Made by a program: the position numbers and the translations under genes
The notes under the pieces: model-generated
Databases searched by the model: none
Told to the model about the DNA's origin: nothing
Seen by the model: only the letters and a program-made list of their open reading frames with translations
In this document: positions 28,001-37,606 of the stretch, piece after piece
Position numbering within the stretch: position 1 is the stretch's first letter
Layout: the number at the start of each line of letters is the position of its first letter
Source of the DNA: Tachypleus tridentatus
Taxonomy: Eukaryota > Arthropoda > Merostomata > Xiphosura > Limulidae
Direction: 5' to 3'
Assembly: GCF_004210375.1 (NCBI RefSeq)
Contig: NC_134827.1
Coordinates: 103,215,285 to 103,279,284 of the forward strand
DNA length: 64,000 nt

Positions 28001-30655
28001 CAAAGTAGTTAAAGGTAAGTAGATCCAGTTGTATTGATGATAAAGTGGCTAAAGGTCAGTAGATTTAGCTGTATTGATGATAAAGTAGTTAAAGGTATGT
28101 AGATCCCGTTGTGTTGATGATAAAGTAGTTAAAGGTAGGTAGATCCAGTTCTATTGATGATAAAGTAGTTAAAGGTAGGTAGATCCCGTTGTGTTGATGA
28201 TAAAGTAGTTAAAGGTAGGTAGATCCAGTTCTATTGATGATAAAGTAGTTAAATGTAGGTAGATCCAGCTGTATTGATGATAAAGTAGTTAAAGGTAAGT
28301 AGATCCAGTTGTGTTGATGATAAAGTAGTTAAATGTAGGTAGATCCAGCTGTATTGATGATAAAGTAGTTAAAGATATGTAGATTCAGTTGTGTTGATGA
28401 TAAAGTAGTTAAATGTAGGTAGATCCAGCTGTATTGATGATAAAGTAGTTAAAGGTATGTAGATCCCGTTGTGTTGATGATAAAGTAGTTAAAGGTAGGT
28501 AGATCCAGTTATATTGATGATAAAGTAGTTAAATGTAGGTAGATCCAGCTGTATTGATGATAAAGTAGTTAAAGGTATGTAGATCCAGTTGTGTTGATGA
28601 TAAAGTAGTTAAATGTGGGTAGATCCAGCTGTATTGATGATAAAGTAGTTAAAGGTATGTAGATCCCGTTGTGTTGATGATAAAGTAGTTAAAGGTATGT
28701 AGATCCCGTTGTGTTGATGATAAAGTAGTTAAAGGTAGGTAGATCCAGTTCTATTGATGATAAAGTAGTTAAAGGTATGTAGATCCCGTTGTGTTGATGA
28801 TAAAGTAGTTAAAGGTAAGTAGATCCAGTTGTATTGATGATAAAGTAGTTAAAGGTATGTAGATCCAGTTGTGTTGATGATAAAGTAGTTAAAGGTAAGT
28901 AGATCCAGTTCTATTGATGATAAAGTAGTTAAAGGTATGTAGATCCAGTTGTGTTGATGATAAAGTAGTTAAATGTAGGTAGATCCAGCTGTATTGATGA
29001 TAAAGTAGTTAAAGGTATGTAGATCCCGTTGTGTTGATGATAAAGTAGTTAAAGGTAGGTAGATCCCGTTGTGTTGATGATAAAGTAGTTAAAGGTAAGT
29101 AGATCCAGTTGTGTTGATGATAAAGTAGTTAAATGTAGGTAGATCCAGCTGTATTGATGATAAAGTAGTTAAAGGTATGTAGATCCCGTTGTGTTGATGA
29201 TAAAGTAGTTAAAGGTATGTAGATCCAGTTCTATTGATGATAAAGCAGTTAAGGGTTGGTAGATCCAGTTATATTGATGATAAAGTAGTTAAAGGTATGT
29301 AGATCCCGTTGTGTTGTTGATAAAGTAGTTAAAGGTATGTAGATCCCGTTGTGTTGATGATAAAGTAGTTAAAGGTAGGTAGATCCAGCTGTATTGATGA
29401 TAAAGTAGTTAAAGGTATGTAGATCCAGTTGTGTTGATGATAAAGTAGTTAAAGGTAGGTAGATCCAGCTGTATTGATGATAAAGTAGTTAAAGGTAAGT
29501 AGATCCAGCTGTATTGATGATAAAGTAGTTAAAGGTAGGTATATCCAGTTGTGTTGATGATAAAGTAGTTAAAGGTATGTAGATCCCGTTGTGTTGATGA
29601 TAAAGTAGTTAAAGGTATGTAGATCCCGTTGTGTTGATGATAAAGTAGTTAAAGGTAGGTAGATCCAGTTCTATTGATGATAAAGTAGTTAAGGGTAGGT
29701 AGATCCCGTTGTGTTGATGATAAAGTAGTTAAAGGTATGTAGATCCCGTTGTGTTGATGATAAAGTAGTTAAAGGTAAGTAGATCCAGTTGTATTGATGA
29801 TAAAGTAGTTAAAGGTATGTAGATCCAGTTGTGTTGATGATAAAGTAGTTAAAGGTAAGTAGATCCAGTTCTATTGATGATAAAGTAGTTAAAGGTAGGT
29901 AGATCCAGCTGTATTGATGATAAAGTAGTTAAAGGTAAGTAGATCCAGCTGTATTATGATAAAGTAGTTAAAGGTAGGTAGATCCAGTTGTGTTGATGAT
30001 AAAGTAGTTAAAGGTAAGTAGATCCAGTTGTATTGATGATAAATATGGTTAAAGGTCAGTAGATCCAGTTGTGTTGATGACAAAGTAGTTAAAGGTATGT
30101 AGATCCAGTTGTGTTGATGACAAAGTAGTTAAAGGTAAGTAGATCCAGTTGTATTGATGATAAAGTGGTTAAAGGTCAGTAGATCCAGTTGTATTGATGA
30201 CAAAGTAGTTAAAGGTATGTAGATCCAGTTTTGTTGATGATAAAGTAGTTAAAGGTAAGTAGATCCAGTTGTATTGATGATAAAGTGGTTAAAGGTAGGT
30301 AGATCCAGTTCTATTAATGATAATGTAGTTAAAGGTAAGTAGATCCAGTTGTATTGATGACAAAGTAGTTAAAGGTAGGTAGATCCAGTTGTGTTGATGA
30401 TAAAGTAGTTAAAGGTCAGTAGATCCAGTTGTATTGATGATAAAGTGGTTAAAGGTCAGTAGATCCAGTTGTGTTGATGACAAAGTAGTTAAAGGTAAGT
30501 AGATCCAGCTGTATTGATGATAAAGTAGTTAAAGGTAGGTAGATCCAGTTGTATTGATGATAAAGTAGTTAAAGGTAAGTATATCCAGCTGTATTGATGA
30601 TAAAGTAGTTAGAATTCAATAGATCCAGTTCTATTAACGATAAATAGTTAAAGTT

Positions 30656-31170
30656 ATGTTATGGTACATGATATCTTCATGTGGTCCCACTATTGAATGA
30701 CTATATTTTCTCAGTACCTTTAACAGTTTATGCACTATAGTTTTCAAATCGTGTTTAGTTAGTTTTGTTCTTGTATGTGACATGCGAGCTACTTTCCTAT
30801 AACTTGTACATGATACGTGAACAAATGAATGTCAAATGAAAAGTTTTCTCGCGTAATTCGAAAAGCACGTTTCACGATGAGTCTGATTCATATCTTCAGA
30901 CAGAAGTAACTTTTATCCATGTGTATCATCCTTGACATTTGTGTTTATTCTTAAGTACTTGAAAACTCATTACTGATGATTAAAAAACGAGCATAAATTT
31001 GATGACAGTGCGCAATTTTTTACGAGTTTCAAATATTTTGGTTTTTAGGGTTAACTGTCAGTGTTATTTACAATGATTATTTGGGTATGGATGTTATTTT
31101 AAAATAATAGGGAACCGAGTGATTATTTTACACAAAATGCCATAAATGGAACAGAGTGTGTGTGTATGTG
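30656..31170. other. Unique AT-rich sequence right of the satellite
   Basis: I see no gene, RNA or known element. It ends in a short GT-rich run (about 31155-31172) bordering a SINE. It probably belongs to the intron that precedes the homeobox exon at 32185. Confidence 0.5.
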
Positions 31171-31285
31171 TGTTTTCTTATAGCAAAGCCACATCGGGCT
31201 ATCTGCTGAGCCCACCGAGGGGAATCGAACCCCTGCTTTTAGCCTTGTAAATCCGTAGACTTACCGCTGTACTGGAGCAGAGATT
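31171..31285 (-). mobile_element. SINE family B copy
   Basis: On the minus strand there is a tRNA-like head with a B box (GGGGTTCGATTCCCC), then CTCAGCAGATAGCCCGATGT and GGCTTTGCTATAAG. The element is about 115 bp and its body differs from family A. This is a fairly well-kept copy of the short family. Confidence 0.75.
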
Positions 31286-31367
31286 GAAACGTCTTTTGAA
31301 TAGGACACGACTAGATGACGTCTGATACAACCTGAGTAACTCTTTTAGGAGCTGGAGTTTTCCAGAG

Positions 31368-31394
31368 TATATATATATATATATATATATATAT
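31368..31394. repeat. (AT)n microsatellite
   Basis: A simple AT dinucleotide run of about 13 repeats lies in the probable intron. Confidence 0.9.
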
Positions 31395-31651
31395 GTAAAA
31401 ATAGAAAAATTCTAAACTTAAGTTATCTTGACATCAAAAAAAATATTAAGAGATGACGATCAGTTTCCTTCAACTTAAGAATCGAATTTCGAGTTTCGGT
31501 TCTGAGAACTTAAATGTTACTCAAGGAATTTAAATATTTCGTTAGAAACTTTGGTGCATCGTTAGTAAAAAGAAACGCAACAACAAAGACGTGCCTCTGA
31601 TGTAACGCTTGTATTATAACACTTATTGCTGAGTTAACGGCGGGGGTTCTA

Positions 31652-31928
31652 CTTTGTTTTTTGAATTTCGCACAATGCTACTCGAGGGCTATCTGCGCTA
31701 GCCGTCCCTAATTTTGCAGTGTAAGACTAGAGTGAAAGCAGCTAGTCATTACCACCCACCGCCAACTCTTGGGCTACTATTTTACTAACGAATAGTGGGA
31801 TTGACCGTCACATTATAACGCCCCCACGGCTGAAAGTACGAGCATGTTTGGCGCGATGGGGATGCGAACCTGCGACCCTCAGATTACGAGTCGCACGCCT
31901 TAACATGCTTGGCCATGCCGGGCTTGCA
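31652..31928 (-). mobile_element. SINE family A, near full length, with target-site duplication
   Basis: The whole family A plan is visible on the minus strand. A tRNA-like head (GGCCAAGCATGTTAAGGC; B box GGTTCGCATCC) is followed by the body with ACATTATAACGCCCCC in plus-strand reading, and it ends near GAATTTCGCACAATGCTAC plus a T-rich tail. The 9-base GGGGTTCTA lies directly on both sides (31643-31651 and 31929-31937), the signature of target-primed insertion. Confidence 0.9.
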
Positions 31929-32163
31929 GGGGTTCTAACATTTATAGCAAGATACGACTTGGTACTGACATGAATAGCGAGATACTATTAAGAGATACCT
32001 GAGATACTATTACGAGATACCTGAGATACTATCTTTCAGAGTAAATAACTCAAATACTACTTTACCACAATTAATTGTTTTGTTTCTCGGTGATTTAGAA
32101 GAGTACAGACAATCACGTTTATTCTGAATTCGTTGTGGTTCCTTCATAAACCAGGATGTACTT

Positions 32164-32184
32164 TCATCTTCTTTCATTTTTTAG
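32164..32184 (+). promoter_or_regulatory. Splice acceptor of the homeobox exon
   Basis: A pyrimidine-rich tract (TTCTTTCATTTTTTAG) ends in AG at 32183-32184. The next base starts codon V47 of the homeodomain in phase 0. An intron between homeodomain residues 46 and 47 is a known conserved position in paired-class homeobox genes, which supports this boundary. Confidence 0.85.
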
Positions 32185-32598
32185 GTATGGTTCCAAAATC
32201 GAAGGGCAAAGTTTCGGCGAAATGAACGCAGTATTCTGGCTCAGAGAAACCATCTTTACCGCAGCGGTCAAGACATGACAGCTTTCGAGCAACCCATCGC
32301 TCCGCGACCGACGACGGCAGCATCTCTGAACTCCACGCCCACAGTGCAAGGATCCTCCGCCTGCGCCGGGCACTGGAAGCCGTCGCCGACCGCCGTCTAC
32401 AATCCCATGCTCGCCGGCGTACCGGCCTACTCTTCCTGTGCCATGGTTTCTGGTGCTGCCGCAGCAGCAAGACAAGGCCAGAACGCGTCCGTCGTCCAGC
32501 CGAGCCATAATCCGTCACCGGCACAGTACAACTTTGGAAGTCCGCTGACAAATTTTCGATTTCGCTCACAAGACTGCAGCCTGTCAGGTGTGCCCTAA
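32185..32598 (+). CDS. Paired-related homeobox protein, last coding exon (Prrx family)
   Basis: This is the terminal exon of a homeodomain transcription factor, expected to act in the nucleus as a DNA-binding regulator of mesenchyme or limb-type development, as Prrx proteins do in other animals. It starts in phase 0 at the splice acceptor and encodes 137 residues before a TAA. Residues 1-14 are homeodomain positions 47-60 (VWFQNRRAKFRRNE), including Q50, N51 and R53 of the recognition helix. Residues 31-42 contain TAFEQPIAPRP, which closely resembles the TAVEQPIVPRP segment of vertebrate PRRX1. Residues 119-133 (SPLTNFRFRSQDCSL) match the C-terminal OAR motif in spacing and most key residues, with F in place of two L. 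The exon is GC-rich in AT-rich surroundings. The start lies in an upstream exon outside the window, so this is partial. Another Q50 paired-like gene is possible but less likely. Confidence 0.92.
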   Translation, partial: VWFQNRRAKFRRNERSILAQRNHLYRSGQDMTAFEQPIAPRPTTAASLNSTPTVQGSSACAGHWKPSPTAVYNPMLAGVPAYSSCAMVSGAAAAARQGQNASVVQPSHNPSPAQYNFGSPLTNFRFRSQDCSLSGVP

Positions 32599-32650
32599 AA
32601 AACGGAGAAGTTTGACGCATGGTTATCAGTGCCTAAACATTTTACATTAC

Positions 32651-32656
32651 AATAAA
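32651..32656 (+). promoter_or_regulatory. Possible polyadenylation signal of the homeobox gene
   Basis: AATAAA lies 53 bases after the stop codon. It is followed by a genomic A run, so chance is possible. A longer 3' UTR using a later signal cannot be excluded. Confidence 0.35.
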
Positions 32657-32659
32657 AAA

Positions 32660-33239
32660 AAAACAACCACGTGTCTCAGGTTTTATAGAAGAAAAAAAGA
32701 GATATACAGTGGGAAATTTCATGACTATAATGCTAATATTTACTAGTAGTCGATCAACAGTCAGTTACCAGTGGCTGGGACGGAGTGTATACCTTAAAAG
32801 AAAACGCATTGTTGAATGTGAAAATTGAATTACAATATATAAATATATATATATTAGGTTAACCCTAACCAATTCAAGATAAAGTTTGAGTGTGTCTTTT
32901 TTTCAGAGTTACAAGATAACTGACTGAAGAAAGTGTTAAAAATTTAATTTACAAAAATCTAACATGAAATCAAGGTATCTAATATTATTACTAGCAAATG
33001 GAGACCCATGTAACCACTAAAAATAGTCAAAAACAATTAGTACTATGATAAAAAAACACATATGCACGTATAAATACAGAGATGTAATCGTTTGTTTACT
33101 TCAATCATGCAGGTCTCAAAATACGTATAGATATATATATACATAAATTAACAAGACAAAGTATTTACACTTATTATATCGAGAGAAACATTGAAGAAAT
33201 CGTTTAAGGTTAATAATAAGATATTTCTGGTTTAAAACC
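32660..33239. other. 3' flank of the homeobox gene, AT-rich
   Basis: No open frame or element is recognised. Short TA-rich runs occur near 32838-32855 and 33128-33143. Part of this may be 3' UTR. Confidence 0.45.
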
Positions 33240-33720
33240 TGAAACATGTCGACTTTCTTTGTTCAGTTTCTTCAATATAAAAATGTTGTAACAAGACAAA
33301 CTGTTTGTCCTTTTCAGCATCTATAGTTTATACAGTGTTTCACGTAGTTGTCACGTTTGTTTCATTGTAAAAATGTTGTAACTAGACAAACTGTTTGTCC
33401 TTTTCAGCATCTATAGTTTATACAGTGTTTCACGTAGTTGTCACGTTTGTTTCATTGTAAAAATGTTGTAACTAGACAAACTGTTTGTTCTTTTCAGCAT
33501 CTATAGTTTATACAGTGTTTCACGTAGTTGTCACGTTTGTTTCATTGTAAAAATGTTGTAACAAGACAAACTGTTTGTCCTTTTCAGCATCTATAGTTTA
33601 TACAGTGTTTCACGTAGTTGTCTCGTTGAATTTCTTCGTTATAAAAATGTAACAAGACAAAGTGTTTGTCCTGTTCAGCATAGTTTATATAGTGTTCCAC
33701 GTGATTATTACATATATTTC
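33240..33720. repeat. Tandem repeat, 90-bp unit, about 5 copies
   Basis: AAATGTTGTAAC recurs at 33281, 33371, 33461 and 33551, exactly 90 bp apart, each time followed by GACAAACTGTTTGT and TTCAGCATCTATAG. The first and last copies are diverged and the middle three nearly identical, which indicates recent local expansion about 0.65 kb downstream of the homeobox stop codon. Confidence 0.93.
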
Positions 33721-34539
33721 TTTCAATGTCTCTAGTATAGGAATCGTGTAAGGAAACATGCTATATTTTCTTCCCAGACCATTTCTGAAACGGTGAAGTG
33801 CAAGTCACGTGGGTATTGTTCAGATCCGTTAGTATTTAAACATAACGAGGCACACTGTTAGAAACCTTGCCATGATAAAGTTAAAATCTAGAATATGTTT
33901 CGAATGTATATAAATGTGATACTTCTAAGTTCTGTTCTACCTTCAAAAAATGTCAATCTACTAAAATGTCTGCGCCATCTGCTGGCTAATAATAAATGTA
34001 TAGTTCAGTTTAATTCATACGAAATGTTCACGAGTTAGTCTAATAAGACAAGTATAACAACACAATTAATACACTTAAATCTTATAGCAAGTGTTATAAA
34101 TATGTACATAGGGTATAACAAAAGGATTCCCTGAAAAAGTATATGTTACAAGTAAGAGACATAAAGGGATCGTCTGCCATGTAGCGTGAAGCCTAATTTC
34201 TTTGTTATATAATGAATCGTACGACTAAAAAGGCTCTATTTTTGGTCTAAAACCTTATAGGTTTATTTTCCATTTCTATTTGTTTTTACATTGACTAAAA
34301 TATTATTCTCTGTTGTTGTTGTTTTCTGTTTCTATCACTCATCATTCTATATTCCAAAACGTTTCGACAGACATGTCGATAGCAAATCAATTTGTGTTGG
34401 TACCATATCTCTGAGTTCAGAAATTTGGAGTAAAAGGGTGGGTTAAGATTGAACGATGAATGTTTCGAGATATAATACCATACAAGATAATCAATACTCG
34501 TGGTGTTTACTTTTAAAATTGAACCTGTGTGTATATAGG
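33721..34539. other. Unique AT-rich sequence
   Basis: No gene, RNA or known repeat was recognised. Open frames here are short and resemble no family. Confidence 0.45.
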
Positions 34540-34769
34540 AGCACCTTTGGTTAGTGGTTTTTGAGCTTATAATCTGAAGAACCCGAGTTCGAAACTTGCA
34601 AGACACTTTATCCATGTTGTCTCAGTCCACTCAGCAGTATAAGAGGTAGGATCGCGTCCAGATAAACGTTCTACCATCCTCGCCCGCTTGTGCGATTGAA
34701 ACTAGAGTTCAGCTCTCATGTGCCATCTAGGCGTGGGATGGATTTGACTTTTTTTTTTGACTTGATACA
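34540..34769 (+). mobile_element. SINE-like element, third family (C)
   Basis: A tRNA-like head is visible: A-box-like TTGGTTAGTGGT, B-box-like GAGTTCGAAACT. It is followed by a body unlike families A and B (CCACTCAGCAGTATAAGAGG, AACGTTCTACCATCCTCGCC, GGCGTGGGATGGATTTGAC) and a T run. Only one copy is in the window, so the family assignment rests on the tRNA-like head. Confidence 0.55.
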
Positions 34770-35447
34770 CAGTTATTTGTTTATAAATAATTATACTAAT
34801 TTCAACCCTTCAGTACGTCTTGTGGAAAACAAAAGACGTTGTTAATATAGAATGGATACAATAGTTCTCTTCATGTGTAAGTGTTCCATTCCTGGAAATA
34901 ACTTTTACTTGTTTATTGTTGTTTCTTCGAGACATACAAACCGAAACAGGAACTCATAGCTTGCACATGCTAAGGTTCCCGAAGGGTCAATGCTCTTTGT
35001 CCACTGATTATGCAACTGTCCACGACAGCTGCTAATAGAGCAGTAGATACGACTAAAATGTAATAATCTATGAATGTGCATCAATAAATTCGATTTATTT
35101 AACCTCAGAAGTTTAAAGATAATTCGTTTTTTAATGTGTGTGTTTTTTTCTGTAAAATCATTTATTCATTTTTAAATATAACACTGAGATTGTACAAAAT
35201 ATATCGAGCAAGAAACTACATTTTTAACTGGCTTTTTTATTGCCAAAATGACAGAAAGGAAATGAACACAAAAAAATTTCTCTAAGTATTACAGACAGAC
35301 GTGGGAACGATTAGATACAAAGGACACCTGTATGTATAAACAAACACACAGTAAATCTCCTGTTTGCTTCACTCGAGTAAGGTATTATTAACTTTTTTCC
35401 TTGTATTTCTTTTAGGTAATAGTTTAATGATTTAAGAAAGTATAGCA
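34770..35447. other. Unique AT-rich sequence
   Basis: No gene or element was recognised. Confidence 0.45.
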
Positions 35448-35672
35448 AGACCTGGTGGTTAGGACAATTATTGTATAATCTTGGAGCAGTGTGTTCGTAA
35501 TCCACCACCTAACATGCTCGCCCTTTCAGCCACGAGGGCGTTGGTAAAAAAGTAGCACCAAAACTGAAGGTGGTTAGTGTTGACTTGCTGCATTCCTTCT
35601 GGCCTATCACCCCAAAATCAGGGACGGTTACCACATGTAGCCCTCTAGTGACTTTGCGCGAAATTAAATACA
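35448..35672 (+). mobile_element. SINE family A, diverged copy
   Basis: It is in forward orientation. The head has GACCTGGTGGTTAGG, and the body blocks ACATGCTCGCCCTTTCAGCC, AGGGACGGTTA and CTTTGCGCGAAATTAAA are recognisable. The B-box region and the centre are eroded, so this is an older insertion. Confidence 0.7.
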
Positions 35673-35844
35673 CATTGATTTGAAATGATGGAGAAGTTAT
35701 GTGTCATCAATTTGAATATGAATTTTTTATACATTAATTAGTATTGATATTGAAATTTCTTCTAATTAGCTTGTGGATTTTTTGTTTAAAAATAAAACAA
35801 GAAATTTTAATGGAAAAGGCGAGGAAATAAAGTATCCTTCCTCA

Positions 35845-36250
35845 GGCCGATACTACTGACCAACAGACAGATACTACTGACCAATAGGCCTATACTACAT
35901 ACTACTGCCCAATAGACAGATACTACTGATCAACAGGCATATACTACTGACCAACAGATCGATACTACTGACCAATAAGCCTATACTACTGACCAACAGG
36001 CCGATACTACTGATCAACAGGCATATACTACTGACCAACAGGCCGATACTACTGACCAATAGGCAGATACTACTGACCAGCAGACAGATATTACTGACCA
36101 ATAGGCCTATACTACTGACCAACAGGCAGATACTATTGACCAACAGACAGATACTACTGACCAATAGGCCTATACTTCTGACCAACAGACAGATACTACT
36201 AATCAACAGGCAATTACTACTGACCAATAGGCAGATGCTACTGACCAAGC
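35845..36250. repeat. Minisatellite, 21-bp unit, about 19 copies
   Basis: Units of the type GATACTACTGACCAACAG vary at a few sites. Because 21 is divisible by three, the minus strand stays open for about 117 codons as a seven-residue repeat (SSICLLV-like). There is no start context, domain or codon-level constraint, so I treat it as noncoding. Confidence 0.9.
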
Positions 36251-36427
36251 CATTATTTCACGACAGAAGACTGTATAATTTATGTGGACAATATTTAATG
36301 TTAATATATACTAAAGTTAGCTGCCGCCGACATTAATTTTTAACTACAGCAGCCCCCCCAAACTTTTGTCATCTACGCCCCCATTAATTTTTTTTTGCGC
36401 CCTCCTCTTTTTTTTTTTTGCATTCGT

Positions 36428-36686
36428 GTTTGTTTTTAATATTGTGCAAAGCTACACGAGAGCTGTATGGTTAGACTTTCCTAATACAGCAGTTAAAGCC
36501 TAGAGGGAAGACAGCTAGTCAACACCACCCACCGCCAACTCTTGAGCTACTCTTTTAACAACTACTAGTGGGATGACCGTTACTTATAACGTCACCACCG
36601 TGAAAGGGAGAGGTGTTTAGTATGACGGGGATTCGAACCCACGACCCTCAGATTACGAGTCGAATGATCTAACCACGAGCTTCTCT
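36428..36686 (-). mobile_element. SINE family A copy
   Basis: It is in reverse orientation. TTGTGCAAAGCTACACGAG (3' body), CACCACCCACCGCCAACTCT, then GGGGATTCGAACCC (B box) and CTCAGATTACGAGTCGAATG (head) follow in order. It is moderately diverged, with a small internal loss near the TTATAACGTCACC block. A C-rich and T-rich low-complexity stretch (36345-36420) precedes it. Confidence 0.85.
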
Positions 36687-36689
36687 ATA

Positions 36690-37345
36690 TTAGTAAAATA
36701 TTAAGTTAAGTGATGAGATACAATACACGAGTACATATTAAAATACTCCACGTGTTGCATTAATAACTCATTATTTTCTTTAATAAATATTACATTAAAA
36801 CGATTAATTTGGAATTATTACACTACTGACCATATCTTAATTTCTCGCGACCTCAAAAGATATCATTTACCCTCTCCTTGGGGCACTTCACATTTTGGCA
36901 AACACTGAGTTACAGAAATGTGCAAAACACATTGAAAGAACAACAGGAGCTCAATAAAAAAAAAAAAAATGGCAATTTGCAAGCATCCTAAAGCAAGAAG
37001 AGGAGGTTAGAGATGACTCTGGGTTCCTCTGAACACCAAGAAGAGGAGGTTAGAGATGACTGTGGGAGCTGGGGGTTCCTCTGGACATCACAGACATACA
37101 AAACAAAATATTGAAAAGACGATTGGAGTTAAAGGAACTTCTAGCTAACAAACTACGATAATCACCGAACGCTCTTACAGACAACACCTATAAATTATTA
37201 AATGTTAATTTCAATAACAGAATTTCAGTAATGGCTATGAATGTAAAAAAAAAAAGTATTTAATTTATTACCAGAAATATACCAGTTCTCTATCAGTACT
37301 TAAAACTACCCAAAATATGGTTTTAAGTTATAACCATAAACTACA
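36690..37345. other. Unique sequence with one small direct repeat
   Basis: No gene was recognised. AAGAAGAGGAGGTTAGAG occurs twice, 43 bp apart (36995 and 37038). There are poly-A runs at about 36957-36969 and 37245-37255. Confidence 0.45.
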
Positions 37346-37606
37346 GTGTTTATCAACTGATGAGACAGCACTACTGTACTTATCAACTGATGAAACATCA
37401 CTACTGTGTTTATCAACTGATGAGAGGCATCATTACTGTGTTTATCAACCGATGAAACATCATTACTGTGTTTATCAACTGATGACACATCACTACTGTG
37501 TTTATCAACTGATGACACATCACTACTGTGTTTATCAACTGATGATACATCACTACTGTGTTTATCAACTGATAACACATCACTTCTGTGTTTATAATTG
37601 TGACTA
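37346..37606. repeat. Minisatellite, 30-bp unit, about 8.5 copies
   Basis: Units contain TTTATCAACTGATGACACAT followed by CACTACTGTG. The period is a multiple of three, so both strands stay open as a ten-residue repeat (SSVDKHSSDV-like on the minus strand). A one-base change of length near 37425 shifts the frame inside the array, which argues against coding function. Confidence 0.92.

Larger units (their letters stand above)
991..30655. repeat. 30-kb satellite array, 40-bp unit, about 740 copies
   Basis: A 40-bp unit repeats without interruption for about 29.7 kb. Constant blocks are GTAGTTAAAGGT, GTAGATCC and TTGATGATAAA. Variation concentrates at a few sites: the base after GGTA (A, T or G), AAAG/AAAT before GT, and a 10-bp block that is mostly one of CCAGTTGTAT, CCAGTTGTGT, CCCGTTGTGT, CCAGCTGTAT, CCAGTTCTAT or CCAGTTATAT. 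Every unit carries stops in all plus-strand frames, so it is noncoding; the occasional open frame on the minus strand is chance. The edge units (991-1320 and 30140-30655) are the most diverged, as expected when unequal exchange homogenises the centre. One unit of one strand has about 10 G against 2 C, a strong strand asymmetry. No transposon interrupts the array. Confidence 0.98.

Noticed and set aside
19565-30083. Minus-strand open frames inside the 40-bp satellite (19565-19798 and 29889-30083)
   Set aside because: They arise where a 2-bp insertion and GGTCAG units remove the usual stops. The peptides are just the translated repeat, with no independent support.
991-30655. CRISPR array
   Set aside because: Repeats are directly adjacent without unique spacers, and the context is an animal nuclear genome.
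991-30655. Centromeric satellite
   Set aside because: The array is long and has higher-order structure, but it sits 1.5 kb from a homeobox exon and the unit is only 40 bp. Nothing in the sequence proves centromere function.
1-32184. Upstream homeodomain exon of the Prrx-type gene
   Set aside because: I looked for the first 46 homeodomain residues (for example an ERTHYPD-like stretch followed by a donor) in 1-990 and 30656-32184 and did not find it, so no such exon is annotated.
32164-32620. Minus-strand open frames of 114 and 148 codons opposite the homeobox exon
   Set aside because: They are shadows of a GC-rich coding exon. The plus strand has the homeodomain and OAR motifs and a proper splice acceptor.
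32855-32872. TTAGGTTAACCCTAACC as a telomere-like repeat
   Set aside because: Only single TTAGG and CCTAA words in opposite orientation; no tandem run.
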